Of a stretch of 42,994 bases of DNA, positions 17,015 to 25,032 are shown in pieces. The position numbers and the translations under genes are program-made. Source of the DNA: JAKSUT01 sp045616505. Lineage in GTDB: Bacteria; Cyanobacteriota; Vampirovibrionia; Gastranaerophilales; Gastranaerophilaceae. The notes under the pieces are model-generated. The model searched no databases and had not been told where the DNA came from. It saw only the letters and a program-made list of their open reading frames with translations. How positions within the stretch are numbered: position 1 is the first letter of the stretch; every line of letters starts with the position of its first letter. The stretch lies in NCBI GenBank assembly GCA_045616505.1, contig JAZLGV010000088.1:1-42994 (forward strand), read 5' to 3'.

Positions 17015-17039
17015 TAATCAAATTGTCGTTCACAAAAAA
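17015..17039 (+). repeat. 25-bp direct repeat, right copy (orphan mscS tail)
   Basis: Copy of 16772-16796 lying outside any gene, between the Cys-rich gene and the convergent permease gene. It could still be read as the MscS C-terminus NQIVVHKK in its own frame. Confidence 0.85.
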
Positions 17040-17047
17040 ATTAATCA

Positions 17048-18280
17048 CTATTCATATCTTAAAGCATCAATTGGGTTAAGTAGCGACGCTTTATGGGCAG
17101 GATAATAACCAAAACTTACACCCACAAATGCTGAAAAACCAAGCGATAGAAGTATTGAGAACAAAGAAATAGAAATTGTCATACTTCCTTGTGAAGCTAT
17201 TTGAACTATTAAAGCTCCAACAACCCCAACAATTACTCCAATCACACCACCTAACAATGAGAGAATTAATGATTCTACCAAAAACTGACATCTTATATCA
17301 AAAGTTTTTGCACCAATCGCCATTCTTATACCAATTTCTTTTGTTCTTTCCGTAACTGATACAAGCATAATATTCATAATACCAATACCACCAACTAAAA
17401 GTGAAATAGAAGCTATTGAAGCCAAAAGAATAGCAAAAGTTTGTACTGTTGATTTCAATTTTTCTTGAAACTCTGCTGAATTTCTTATCTCAAAATCATT
17501 ATCTTGATTATGTCCAATATTATGTCTTCTTTTTAATATTTCTTCTATATCAGCCTCTGCTAAAGAAATTTGTTCTTGGTCAATACCTTTTACAACAATC
17601 ATCCCTACTGTATTAGGAAAATCTGTACCAAAAACTCTTTTTTGAGCAGTTGTGATTGGAATAAATAACAAATCATCTTGGTCAAAAGGTCCTGTTGTAC
17701 CTTTAGGTTTTACAGTTCCAATTACTTCAAAAGGAACATTCCCAACTCTCATAATTTTTCCAATTGGGTCTAAATCACCAAATAATTCATTTGCAACTGT
17801 TGAACCTATAATGGCAACTTTTGCAGAATTTCTTATATCTTCTAAAGTAAAGCCTCTACCTAAATCAATTTCGTAGTTTTTTATGTACAAATATTCAGGA
17901 GTTGTTCCATAAACTGTACTAGACCAGTTTTGATTTCCATACATCAATTGTTTACCTTCAGATGAAGCTGGTGCGATAGCGTCAATTCCACGTGCTTCTT
18001 TCCTTAAAGCTTTTACATCTTTTAAAGTAAGTGTTGGCTTTGAACCTATTGCTTGTCTTACTCCACCTGCTTTTGAAGAAGAAGAACGAATTGTCAAAAG
18101 ATTTGACCCCATTGATTCCATATCACTTTGAACTTTCTTTTGAGCGCCTGTACCTATTGCAAGCATTATAATTACAGCTGCAACACCTATGATAATCCCC
18201 AAAGAAGTAAGTGCTGAACGCATTTTATTTACGTTTAGCGAAACTACTGCCATTTTTATTGTAGATTTTAAATCAAGCAC
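17048..18280 (-). CDS. MacB-type ABC transporter permease
   Basis: 410-aa membrane subunit of a MacB-family (type VII ABC) mechanotransmission exporter. Topology: TM1 (about 20-45, with MRSALTSLGIIIGVAAVI), a large periplasmic MacB_PCD domain (about 48-280), then three C-terminal helices with the FtsX signature (GGIGIMNIMLVSVTERTKEIGIR). The ATPase is a separate gene 15 nt upstream, unlike E. coli MacB where both are fused. Last gene of the tolC-macA-ATPase-permease operon. Substrate unknown: drugs, peptides, glycolipids and siderophores are all possible. Confidence 0.94.
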   Translation of the reverse strand: MLDLKSTIKMAVVSLNVNKMRSALTSLGIIIGVAAVIIMLAIGTGAQKKVQSDMESMGSNLLTIRSSSSKAGGVRQAIGSKPTLTLKDVKALRKEARGIDAIAPASSEGKQLMYGNQNWSSTVYGTTPEYLYIKNYEIDLGRGFTLEDIRNSAKVAIIGSTVANELFGDLDPIGKIMRVGNVPFEVIGTVKPKGTTGPFDQDDLLFIPITTAQKRVFGTDFPNTVGMIVVKGIDQEQISLAEADIEEILKRRHNIGHNQDNDFEIRNSAEFQEKLKSTVQTFAILLASIASISLLVGGIGIMNIMLVSVTERTKEIGIRMAIGAKTFDIRCQFLVESLILSLLGGVIGVIVGVVGALIVQIASQGSMTISISLFSILLSLGFSAFVGVSFGYYPAHKASLLNPIDALRYE

Positions 18281-18295
18281 TCTAAATTATCCTTT

Positions 18296-19012
18296 TTATG
18301 TGTTTCTATTTCTAGTTTTTTGCCACTCTTCTTTTGTTTGGTCAGCAACTATTTTTCCATCCTTAAACCTTAAAATCCTTTTGCAATACTCTGCAATATC
18401 AGGTTCGTGAGTAACCAAAATAACGGTTTTATGCTGTTGTTCATTTAATTTTACGAAAAATTCCATTACCTCAATACTTGTTCTTGTATCAAGATTACCT
18501 GTCGGTTCATCTGCCAAAATAAATGGTGCATCATTAACCAATGCTCTTGCAATTGCAACCCTTTGTTGTTGACCACCTGACATTTGATTTGGCAGATGGT
18601 CTTCTCTTTTTTCAAGACCTACTGCTTTTAAAGCTTTTCTTGCTCTTTCAATTCTTTCTTCTTCAGGAATACCTTTATAAATCATTGGAAGTTGAACATT
18701 ATCAAGAGCAGACGTTCTTGAAATAAGATTAAACCCTTGAAAAACGAAACCAATAGTAGAATTTCTTATTTCAGAAAGTTCATCCATACTCATAGAAAAA
18801 ACATCTTTTCCATCAAGGAAATAACTACCACTATTTGGCTTATCAAGAGTTCCTAACATGTTCATACAAGTAGATTTGCCAGAACCTGATGTACCCATAA
18901 TTGCGACAAATTCACCTTTTTCTATGTTAAAAGAAATATCATCTAACGCATTAAAAGATTCTTCACCGGTAGTATATGTTTTTATTACATTTTTAACTTC
19001 AATAAACGACAT
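18296..19012 (-). CDS. MacB/LolD-type ABC transporter ATPase
   Basis: 238-aa nucleotide-binding subunit. Walker A GTSGSGKST (about 40-48), Q-loop FVFQGFNL, signature MSGGQQQRVAIARAL, Walker B FILADEP, D-loop NLDT and the switch His in VTHEPDIA. It powers the permease encoded 15 nt downstream. This separate-gene form is usual for LolD-like/MacB-like exporters outside Enterobacteria. Confidence 0.96.
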   Translation of the reverse strand: MSFIEVKNVIKTYTTGEESFNALDDISFNIEKGEFVAIMGTSGSGKSTCMNMLGTLDKPNSGSYFLDGKDVFSMSMDELSEIRNSTIGFVFQGFNLISRTSALDNVQLPMIYKGIPEEERIERARKALKAVGLEKREDHLPNQMSGGQQQRVAIARALVNDAPFILADEPTGNLDTRTSIEVMEFFVKLNEQQHKTVILVTHEPDIAEYCKRILRFKDGKIVADQTKEEWQKTRNRNT

Positions 19013-19028
19013 AAAACTAACTACCTTC

Positions 19029-20177
19029 CTACATTGGAGGATGTCTCATTGGGTTGCTTTTTCTTTTATCTTTTGGATTATTACCACTTACAACAACTTC
19101 TGTACCTTCGTTAATATCATTAGAAATAATTTCTACTGAATTGTCGTCGCTAACGCCAACTTCAACTTCAATTCTTTCCAATTTTCCTCTGCGAAGAATC
19201 CAAACACCTTGTTTTTCAAACTTTTGTTTGTTTGTATCAGGAGTAAACTTTAATGCAATATTTGGAACAGTCAAAACATTTTCTTTTTTACTTGTAATAA
19301 TTTCTACATTTGCAGTCATTCCTGGAACTAAAAATCCGTCATTGTTGTCAACAGAAACAACAACAGTATATGTTACAACATTATTTGTAGTTGTAGAAGC
19401 AAGTCTAACTTGACTTACACGACCTTTAAAAACTTTATCTTGATAACCATCTAAAGTATAATTAACTTCTTGACCAACTTTTACTTTTCCAATATCTGCT
19501 TCTGAAACACTTGTTTCAATTTGCATTTTTGTTAAATCTCTTGCAACTGAAAACAAAGTTGGAGTTTGAAAACTTGCTGCAACTGTTTGACCTTTTTCAA
19601 CTTCTTTTGAAATTACAACACCATCAACTGGAGAAATAATTTTCGTATATCTCAAATTAGTCAAGTTTTTAGTCAAACTTGCTTCAGCTTGTTTTACATC
19701 TTCTCTTGCAGCATCAACTGTAGCTTTTTGTGCTAAATAAGTTGCTCTTGCAAGCTCCATTTCATCTTTTGAAACATAATTTTTTTGGTATAGTTTTTGA
19801 TATCTTTTATAATTTTCAAGATTATAATCTAATGTTGCTTTTGCTTTTTTATAATTACTTTTTTTAGAATTTAAACTTGCAGTATCTTGATCAACTTGAG
19901 CTTGTGAAATAGCAGGGTCAATCTCTGCAAGCAATTGTCCTTTTTTTACTTCAGAATTGAAATCAACATAAATATTTTTAATTATCCCAGAAATTTGAGA
20001 ACCAATACTAACTGTTTCAACAGGGTTTACAGTACCTGATGCTTCAACAGTTTGAACAATAGTTTTTCTTTCAACTAAAGTTGTAACATATTTAGTATTT
20101 TTACCTTTAGGAATAAAAACTAAAACCAAACCTAAAATAACAACTAAACCGATTATTAAATTTCTTTTATTAAACAT
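19029..20177 (-). CDS. MacA-type periplasmic adaptor (membrane fusion protein)
   Basis: 382 aa. An N-terminal membrane anchor (about 6-24) and then the adaptor architecture: a first barrel-sandwich half (GSQISGIIKNIYVDFNSEVKKG), a long helical hairpin (about 95-165) that docks on TolC, the second barrel-sandwich half (ISPVDGVVISKEVEKGQTV) and beta-barrel/membrane-proximal domains. It bridges the ABC exporter and the TolC channel. Gaps are 11 nt to tolC upstream and 16 nt to the ATPase downstream, so it is in one operon. The last residues (NPMRHPPM) form a short polar tail. Confidence 0.95.
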   Translation of the reverse strand: MFNKRNLIIGLVVILGLVLVFIPKGKNTKYVTTLVERKTIVQTVEASGTVNPVETVSIGSQISGIIKNIYVDFNSEVKKGQLLAEIDPAISQAQVDQDTASLNSKKSNYKKAKATLDYNLENYKRYQKLYQKNYVSKDEMELARATYLAQKATVDAAREDVKQAEASLTKNLTNLRYTKIISPVDGVVISKEVEKGQTVAASFQTPTLFSVARDLTKMQIETSVSEADIGKVKVGQEVNYTLDGYQDKVFKGRVSQVRLASTTTNNVVTYTVVVSVDNNDGFLVPGMTANVEIITSKKENVLTVPNIALKFTPDTNKQKFEKQGVWILRRGKLERIEVEVGVSDDNSVEIISNDINEGTEVVVSGNNPKDKRKSNPMRHPPM

Positions 20178-20188
20178 AATCTAAAATC

Positions 20189-21832
20189 CTAATATGGTTG
20201 TGCAATTGCCATTGCTTTTTCTAAAGCAAATCTTGCTTTGTTATAAGAAAACACTGATTCTACAAAAGATAATTGTGCATTATTATAATCAGTCAATGCC
20301 TCTTGCAATTCAAGATAATTGCCTAAACCAACTGCGTATCTACCATCTGCAAGTTCAAAATTTTCAAGTGCAACCTGAACTTTATGACGCATCAGAGGTA
20401 TTTTTTCTTCAATTTGTTTCATATCAACATACAAAGATTGAATTTGGAAATAAATTTCATTTTCTAATTCTTCAATATTTGTATTTGCAATATCTAAATA
20501 TGCTTTACCTTGTTCGATTTGATGTTTCAATGACATAGCATTGATATTTGGTAAATCTAAACCACCATAAATACCAATTGCATTTGAACCAACATCAGAA
20601 TTTTTTGTTAATGAATAACTACCTGTTGCATTCAAAGATGGATAATAACTACGTTTAATAGCTTTTAAAGATTCTTCAGAAGCTTTTGCAACTAATTTCA
20701 TAGCTTTCAAATCAGAACGATTTTGAAATGCTGTATTTATAGATTCTTGCATTGTTGCAGTATATGGTTCTAATTTATAAGAACTTATAATACCGCTTTT
20801 TTCAATACCAGTTGTAAAAATAGCACCATCTTTAAAACCTGTACTTGAGCCATTTTCTGTAATTTTCTTTTTATCAAACGAAACATCTATTTCGTTTTTA
20901 ACTACATTTGAACCGCCAATATTAAAGTTTTCAGTTGGAACAATTGAATAAGCAGGAGCATTAACATAATTCATGCTTGTATTCAACGAAATCAATGCAT
21001 TTTGATAAGCATTTTTTGCTTCTAATAAAGAAATTTCTGCTTCTGTAAGCTTTGATTCAGCATTTACCACATCAATTTTAGATTTCAAACCAACTTCAAA
21101 CATCGCTTTTGTTCTATCCAAGTTTAATTGGTTAATTTTTACAGTTTGAACCCAAACGTCAGTAGCTGATTTTGCAGCCAAAACATAAGTATAAGCAAGT
21201 TTTACACCAAATATACAACCAAGTTTTGCTGAACGATATTCATATTCTGCTGCTTGTTCGCTGAATTTCGCCATATTAATTTTTGCAGTAGTTCTACCAA
21301 AATCCCAAATTGTTTCTGAAATTTTAGCATTTACACCTACACCACTTGAATTCATTGAAGCAGAGCTATCACCGAATTCTTTTGTGTATTTATAATTATA
21401 ACCAACGCCTGCTGAAAAAGTTGGAAAATATGTTGAACGAGCGATACCAATGTCATTTTTCAATGCTTTAACATTGTTCAATTTATTTTTCAAAGTATGG
21501 CTATTTTTAATACCTATTTTTACACAATCATCAATATTATAAACAATATCACCTTGTTGAACTGCTGGTTGAACAAGTGTTGTTTCTTTTATATCTGATG
21601 AATTTTTCTTTCTTGTGAATCTTGCAAAAAATGATTTTAACGGAGCGGTTTTTGTATTTTTCACTTCATTTTTAGCATTTTTTGCAACTTTTGTTTTTGT
21701 TGTAACTTTAGTATCTACAGCATTAGAAACATCTGTTGCTTCTTGCGCAAAAGATACTGGTGTTGCAACTAGCATACTCAACAATATTATAAATACGTAT
21801 GTATTTATTTTCCCTAATCTCTTATATCCCAT
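20189..21832 (-). CDS. TolC-family outer-membrane efflux channel
   Basis: 547 aa. Signal peptide (MGYKRLGKINTYVFIILLSM.., cleavage near SFAQ, about residue 30), a Lys/Thr-rich linker (about 31-90) longer than in E. coli TolC, then two OEP repeats with heptad-rich helices (for example RSAKLGCIFGVKLAYTYVLA and EELENEIYFQIQSLYVDMKQ). First gene of the efflux operon. ATG 21832 has no Shine-Dalgarno sequence; TATAAT lies exactly 6 nt upstream, so translation may start on a leaderless mRNA. The presence of this protein shows the cell has an outer membrane. Confidence 0.93.
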   Translation of the reverse strand: MGYKRLGKINTYVFIILLSMLVATPVSFAQEATDVSNAVDTKVTTKTKVAKNAKNEVKNTKTAPLKSFFARFTRKKNSSDIKETTLVQPAVQQGDIVYNIDDCVKIGIKNSHTLKNKLNNVKALKNDIGIARSTYFPTFSAGVGYNYKYTKEFGDSSASMNSSGVGVNAKISETIWDFGRTTAKINMAKFSEQAAEYEYRSAKLGCIFGVKLAYTYVLAAKSATDVWVQTVKINQLNLDRTKAMFEVGLKSKIDVVNAESKLTEAEISLLEAKNAYQNALISLNTSMNYVNAPAYSIVPTENFNIGGSNVVKNEIDVSFDKKKITENGSSTGFKDGAIFTTGIEKSGIISSYKLEPYTATMQESINTAFQNRSDLKAMKLVAKASEESLKAIKRSYYPSLNATGSYSLTKNSDVGSNAIGIYGGLDLPNINAMSLKHQIEQGKAYLDIANTNIEELENEIYFQIQSLYVDMKQIEEKIPLMRHKVQVALENFELADGRYAVGLGNYLELQEALTDYNNAQLSFVESVFSYNKARFALEKAMAIAQPY

Positions 21833-21838
21833 ATCTTT

Positions 21839-21866
21839 ATTATATTACATGATAAAATGAGGTCAA
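21839..21866 (-). promoter_or_regulatory. Promoter of the tolC efflux operon (leaderless)
   Basis: Minus strand: TTGACC (21866-21861), 16 nt, TATAAT (21844-21839), 6 nt, then the ATG at 21832. The predicted transcription start coincides with the start codon. Confidence 0.7.
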
Positions 21867-21895
21867 ATTATTGAAAAATATTAAGCAAAAAACTT

Positions 21896-22876
21896 TTAGA
21901 ATTTTTTATTTATTTCCCAATTCCATGCAGTTTCAATAATATCTTCAATTTTTGTATATTTTGGAGTCCAATTTAAAACTTGTTTAGCTTCATCATTTGC
22001 AGCAAAAAGTTGAGAAGGGTCACCTGCTCTCCTTTCGCCATATTTCACTGAAACTTTTTTACCTGTAACACGTTCTGATGCGTCTATAATTTCTTTTACA
22101 GAAGTTCCAATTCCTGTACCCAAATTAAGTTTAACAGTTTTGTTATCAGAAATTATTTTTTCTAATGCCAATCTATGCGCATTTGCCAAATCTTCAACAT
22201 GAATATAATCTCTAATGCAAGTTCCGTCTGGAGTATCATAATCTGTTCCAAACACAGTAATATTATCTCTTTCACCTTTGATAGTTTTCAAAACCAACGG
22301 AATTAAATGTGTTTCAGGATTATGACTTTCACCTAATTGACCATCTTTATCAGCTCCTGCTGCATTAAAATATCTCAAAGCCGCATATTTAAATCCATAC
22401 GCAGTTTCATAATCTTCCATTATTTGTTCCATCATGAATTTTGTTTTGCCATAAGGATTTATTGGCTGTTGAGAATGTTTTTCATCCAACGGCATATATT
22501 TTGGATTTCCATAAGTTGCACAAGTGCTTGAAAAAACAATATGTTTTACATCATTTTCACGCATAGTATCAAGCAAATTCAAAGTATTTACTACATTATT
22601 CCAATAATATTTGCTTGGAGAAGTAACACTTTCGCCAACATAAGTATATGCAGCAAAATGAATAACCGCATCTATATTGTATTTTTTAAAAACTTTATCA
22701 AGATTTTCTTTATCTTTTAAATCAACTTTTTCAAACTTTTCAGTTAAAACTGCCTCTTGATGACCATAAACCAAATTATCTAAAACAACAACATCATAAC
22801 CTTGTTGTAATAAATGTTTTGTCGTATGAGAACCAATATAACCTGCACCACCTGCAACTAAAAGTGTTTTTTTCAT
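21896..22876 (-). CDS. galE: UDP-glucose 4-epimerase
   Basis: Interconverts UDP-glucose and UDP-galactose for sugar catabolism and envelope polysaccharides. 326 aa; NAD-binding GGAGYIGSH (9-17), DNLVYGH, catalytic residues in SSTCATYG (116-123; the Ser/Thr position) and Y142-x-x-x-K146, and the substrate-side RYFNAAGAD. Extended SDR family, normal length. It begins 3 nt after the stop of the dCMP deaminase gene, so the two are co-transcribed without an obvious functional link. Confidence 0.95.
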   Translation of the reverse strand: MKKTLLVAGGAGYIGSHTTKHLLQQGYDVVVLDNLVYGHQEAVLTEKFEKVDLKDKENLDKVFKKYNIDAVIHFAAYTYVGESVTSPSKYYWNNVVNTLNLLDTMRENDVKHIVFSSTCATYGNPKYMPLDEKHSQQPINPYGKTKFMMEQIMEDYETAYGFKYAALRYFNAAGADKDGQLGESHNPETHLIPLVLKTIKGERDNITVFGTDYDTPDGTCIRDYIHVEDLANAHRLALEKIISDNKTVKLNLGTGIGTSVKEIIDASERVTGKKVSVKYGERRAGDPSQLFAANDEAKQVLNWTPKYTKIEDIIETAWNWEINKKF

Positions 22877-22879
22877 ACC

Positions 22880-23341
22880 TTAACAAACCTCTTGAGCTTT
22901 TTCATCTAGCTCTTTTCTAATTTCATCTACTGTAACATATTTTATAGGTGAATTTTCATCTTTTTGCAAATAAACATCTTTTATCCCAGATTGAACAATA
23001 AATCTTTTACATAAAATACAAATCATTTGATGTCCCCAAATATACATAGTAGCATTCTGACATCTATCTTGACCTGCTTGAATTATAGCATTTTGTTCTG
23101 CATGAATAGAACGACAAGTTTCATATCGTGTACCAGATTCAATATTATTTTTTACTCTGAAACATTCACCTCTTTCAGCACAAGACTCAACTTTTGATGG
23201 TGTTCCATTATATCCAGTTGCTTTTATTTTTTTATCTTCACCAACAATAACTGCACCTACATTTGCTCTCAAGCAATTTGAACGTGTTGAGCAAGTTTTA
23301 GCTAAATCCATAAAATATTCTGTCCAAGGTTTTATAGTCAT
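22880..23341 (-). CDS. dCMP deaminase family protein (ComEB-like)
   Basis: 153 aa; deaminates dCMP to dUMP for dTTP synthesis. Zinc site: H80-A-E82 and Cys108/Cys111 in MICILC. The family's usual PC..C reads I-C..C, so the Pro is absent. The extra Cys-rich segment (CAERGECFR) between strand and helix is typical of ComEB/T4-like enzymes and binds a second zinc. Ribosome site AAGAGGAGTGAAAA. An extended -10 TGGTAAAAT (23372-23364, minus) fits a promoter. Confidence 0.9.
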   Translation of the reverse strand: MTIKPWTEYFMDLAKTCSTRSNCLRANVGAVIVGEDKKIKATGYNGTPSKVESCAERGECFRVKNNIESGTRYETCRSIHAEQNAIIQAGQDRCQNATMYIWGHQMICILCKRFIVQSGIKDVYLQKDENSPIKYVTVDEIRKELDEKAQEVC

Positions 23342-23446
23342 TTTTCACTCCTCTTTTTATAAGATTTTACCATAAATGTTAAAAAGATGATTTTTGTTAA
23401 AAATATGTTAAAATAATTGAGAATACACAAGTTGTAAGAGGTTTTA
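23342..23446. promoter_or_regulatory. Divergent promoter region, dCMP deaminase / type-III ATPase
   Basis: Two extended -10 boxes face away from each other: TGGTAAAAT on the minus strand (23372-23364) and TGTTAAAAT on the plus strand (23406-23414). -35 boxes are weak on both sides. The ATPase leader would be about 26 nt with AAGAGG as ribosome site. Confidence 0.45.
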
Positions 23447-24796
23447 ATGTCTGGAGAAAATATCCAAAATACAATGGATAATTTAAAATACAAAGTAAAA
23501 TCAACTCTTGATTCGACAGAACTTTTCAAATTTAAAGGTTCTGTATCAAAATTATTGGGTTTAACAGTTGAAGTAAAACTTCCAGGATTAAAAATCGGAG
23601 ATTTATGCTACATTGAAACCTATGACGGACAAAAAAAACCTGCCGAAGTTGTTGCATTCAAAGGTGACGTCGCTCAGCTTTTACTTTTATATGACGGAGC
23701 AGGAATTGGTCAAGGAAGTCTTGTTACAACAACAGGACATTCAATAAGTGTTCCAGTTGGAGATTTCTTGCTAGGGCGACTTATAAACCCTCTTGGAGAA
23801 CCTATTGACGGCAAACCTCTTGAAACAATCGGCGCAGAATGGAGAGATATCGATGGTCCACCACCTGGAGCATTTGAACGTCCAATTATTACTGAAATGT
23901 TTTCCACAGGTGTCAGAGCAATAGACTCTTGTTTGACATTTGGTTGCGGACAACGTATGGGTCTTTTCGCTGGTTCAGGGGTTGGTAAAAGTACACTACT
24001 TGGTATGATTGCAAGAAATTCAGATGCAGATGTAAACGTTGTTGCGCTAATCGGAGAACGTGGAAGGGAAGTAAAAGAATTTGTTGAAGACGCACTTGGC
24101 GAAGAAGGTATGAAAAAATCCGTACTTGTTGTTTCAACAGGTGACCAACCACCTCTTATCAGACAAAAATGTTTACACACAGCAACAACCGTTTGTGAAT
24201 ATTTCAGAGATCAAGGCAAAAAAGTTTTCTTAATGACAGACACAATTACACGTTGCGCAATGGCAGGTCGTGAAGTAGGTCTTTCTATCGGTGAACCTCC
24301 TACAATGAAAGGTTATCCACCTTCAATTTTCTCTTGGTTACAAAAAGTTTTAGAAAGGGCCGGAAATAGTCCAAAAGGTTCTATTACAGCATTTTATACC
24401 GTATTAATGGAAGGTGATGACATCAACGACCCTATCGTAGATACAGTTCGTGGTATCACAGACGGACACATTTTCTTATCAAGAAAAGTTGCAGAAGCAA
24501 ACCATTATCCTGCAATAGACGTTCTTGGAAGTATCTCAAGGCTTATGAGTGCAATTGCAACAAGCGAACACAAAGCAGCCGCTGCTAAATTACGTAAAAT
24601 TATGGCAATGTATCGTGAAAACAAAGATTTGATTGACGTTGGTATGTATCAACCAGGGACAAACCCTAAACTTGATATTGCAATAGAAATGATGCCTCAA
24701 ATAAACGCATTTTTACAACAAAGAACAACCGATAGTGTTAATATGGATAACACAATCAACACAGTAATAAATATGATGGCAAATGTTGATATTTAA
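23447..24796 (+). CDS. FliI/SctN-type III secretion ATPase, isolated gene
   Basis: 449-aa hexameric ATPase of the flagellar/type III export family, related to the F1 beta subunit. N-terminal beta-barrel domain (about 25-105), Walker A AGSGVGKST (175-183), ALIGERGREVKEF, Walker B region FLMTDTITRCAMAGREVGLSIGEPP, and GYPPSIFSWLQKVLERAG, the export-ATPase signature that separates FliI/SctN from F1/V1 subunits and from Rho. Complete and apparently intact. No flagellar or injectisome gene lies in the window and the gene is monocistronic (own promoter, strong terminator), so whether it serves a flagellum, a secretion device or something else is open. Confidence 0.93.
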   Translation: MSGENIQNTMDNLKYKVKSTLDSTELFKFKGSVSKLLGLTVEVKLPGLKIGDLCYIETYDGQKKPAEVVAFKGDVAQLLLLYDGAGIGQGSLVTTTGHSISVPVGDFLLGRLINPLGEPIDGKPLETIGAEWRDIDGPPPGAFERPIITEMFSTGVRAIDSCLTFGCGQRMGLFAGSGVGKSTLLGMIARNSDADVNVVALIGERGREVKEFVEDALGEEGMKKSVLVVSTGDQPPLIRQKCLHTATTVCEYFRDQGKKVFLMTDTITRCAMAGREVGLSIGEPPTMKGYPPSIFSWLQKVLERAGNSPKGSITAFYTVLMEGDDINDPIVDTVRGITDGHIFLSRKVAEANHYPAIDVLGSISRLMSAIATSEHKAAAAKLRKIMAMYRENKDLIDVGMYQPGTNPKLDIAIEMMPQINAFLQQRTTDSVNMDNTINTVINMMANVDI

Positions 24797-24812
24797 TTTT
24801 TAAAACATAATA

Positions 24813-24847
24813 AAGAGCCGAAAGATTTTAAAAATCTTTCGGCTCTT
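24813..24847. terminator. Strong bidirectional terminator between the ATPase gene and nrdJ
   Basis: 16-bp perfect stem (24813-24828 with 24832-24847; core AGCCGAAAGATT) and a 3-nt loop. It lies 17 nt after the ATPase stop codon. The T-tract is better on the minus side. Confidence 0.85.
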
Positions 24848-24865
24848 GTTATAACATATTTTGAC

Positions 24866-25029
24866 TGCTCCGCACCCTGCGACCTCTTGCTCGGTCGCAT
24901 TAAACGTGCCTACACAACAAGGCTTTTCGCCTTGGCTGCTCCGCACTCTGCGACCTCTTGCTCGGTCGCGTTAAACGTGCCTGCGCAACAAGGCTTTTCG
25001 CCTTGATTGCTCCGCACTCTGCGACCTCG
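24866..25029. repeat. GC-rich 71-bp tandem repeat with hairpins (2.3 copies)
   Basis: Units start at 24866, 24937 and 25008 (the third is 22 bp long), beginning TGCTCCGCAC. Each full unit contains an inverted repeat GCGACC..GGTCGC and a second hairpin AAGGC..GCCTT. The second unit is 41/71 G+C (58%) against about 30% around it. The array ends 3 bp before the nrdJ stop codon. It looks like a REP/palindromic intergenic element; no coding meaning was found. Confidence 0.85.
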
Positions 25030-25032
25030 CAA

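Noticed and set aside
23710..24180. 156-aa ORF antisense to the type-III ATPase gene
   Set aside because: Mirror of a highly conserved coding region, no ribosome site, no recognisable domain.
24866..25029. CRISPR array
   Set aside because: The 71-bp units are directly adjacent, without spacers, and contain internal hairpins.
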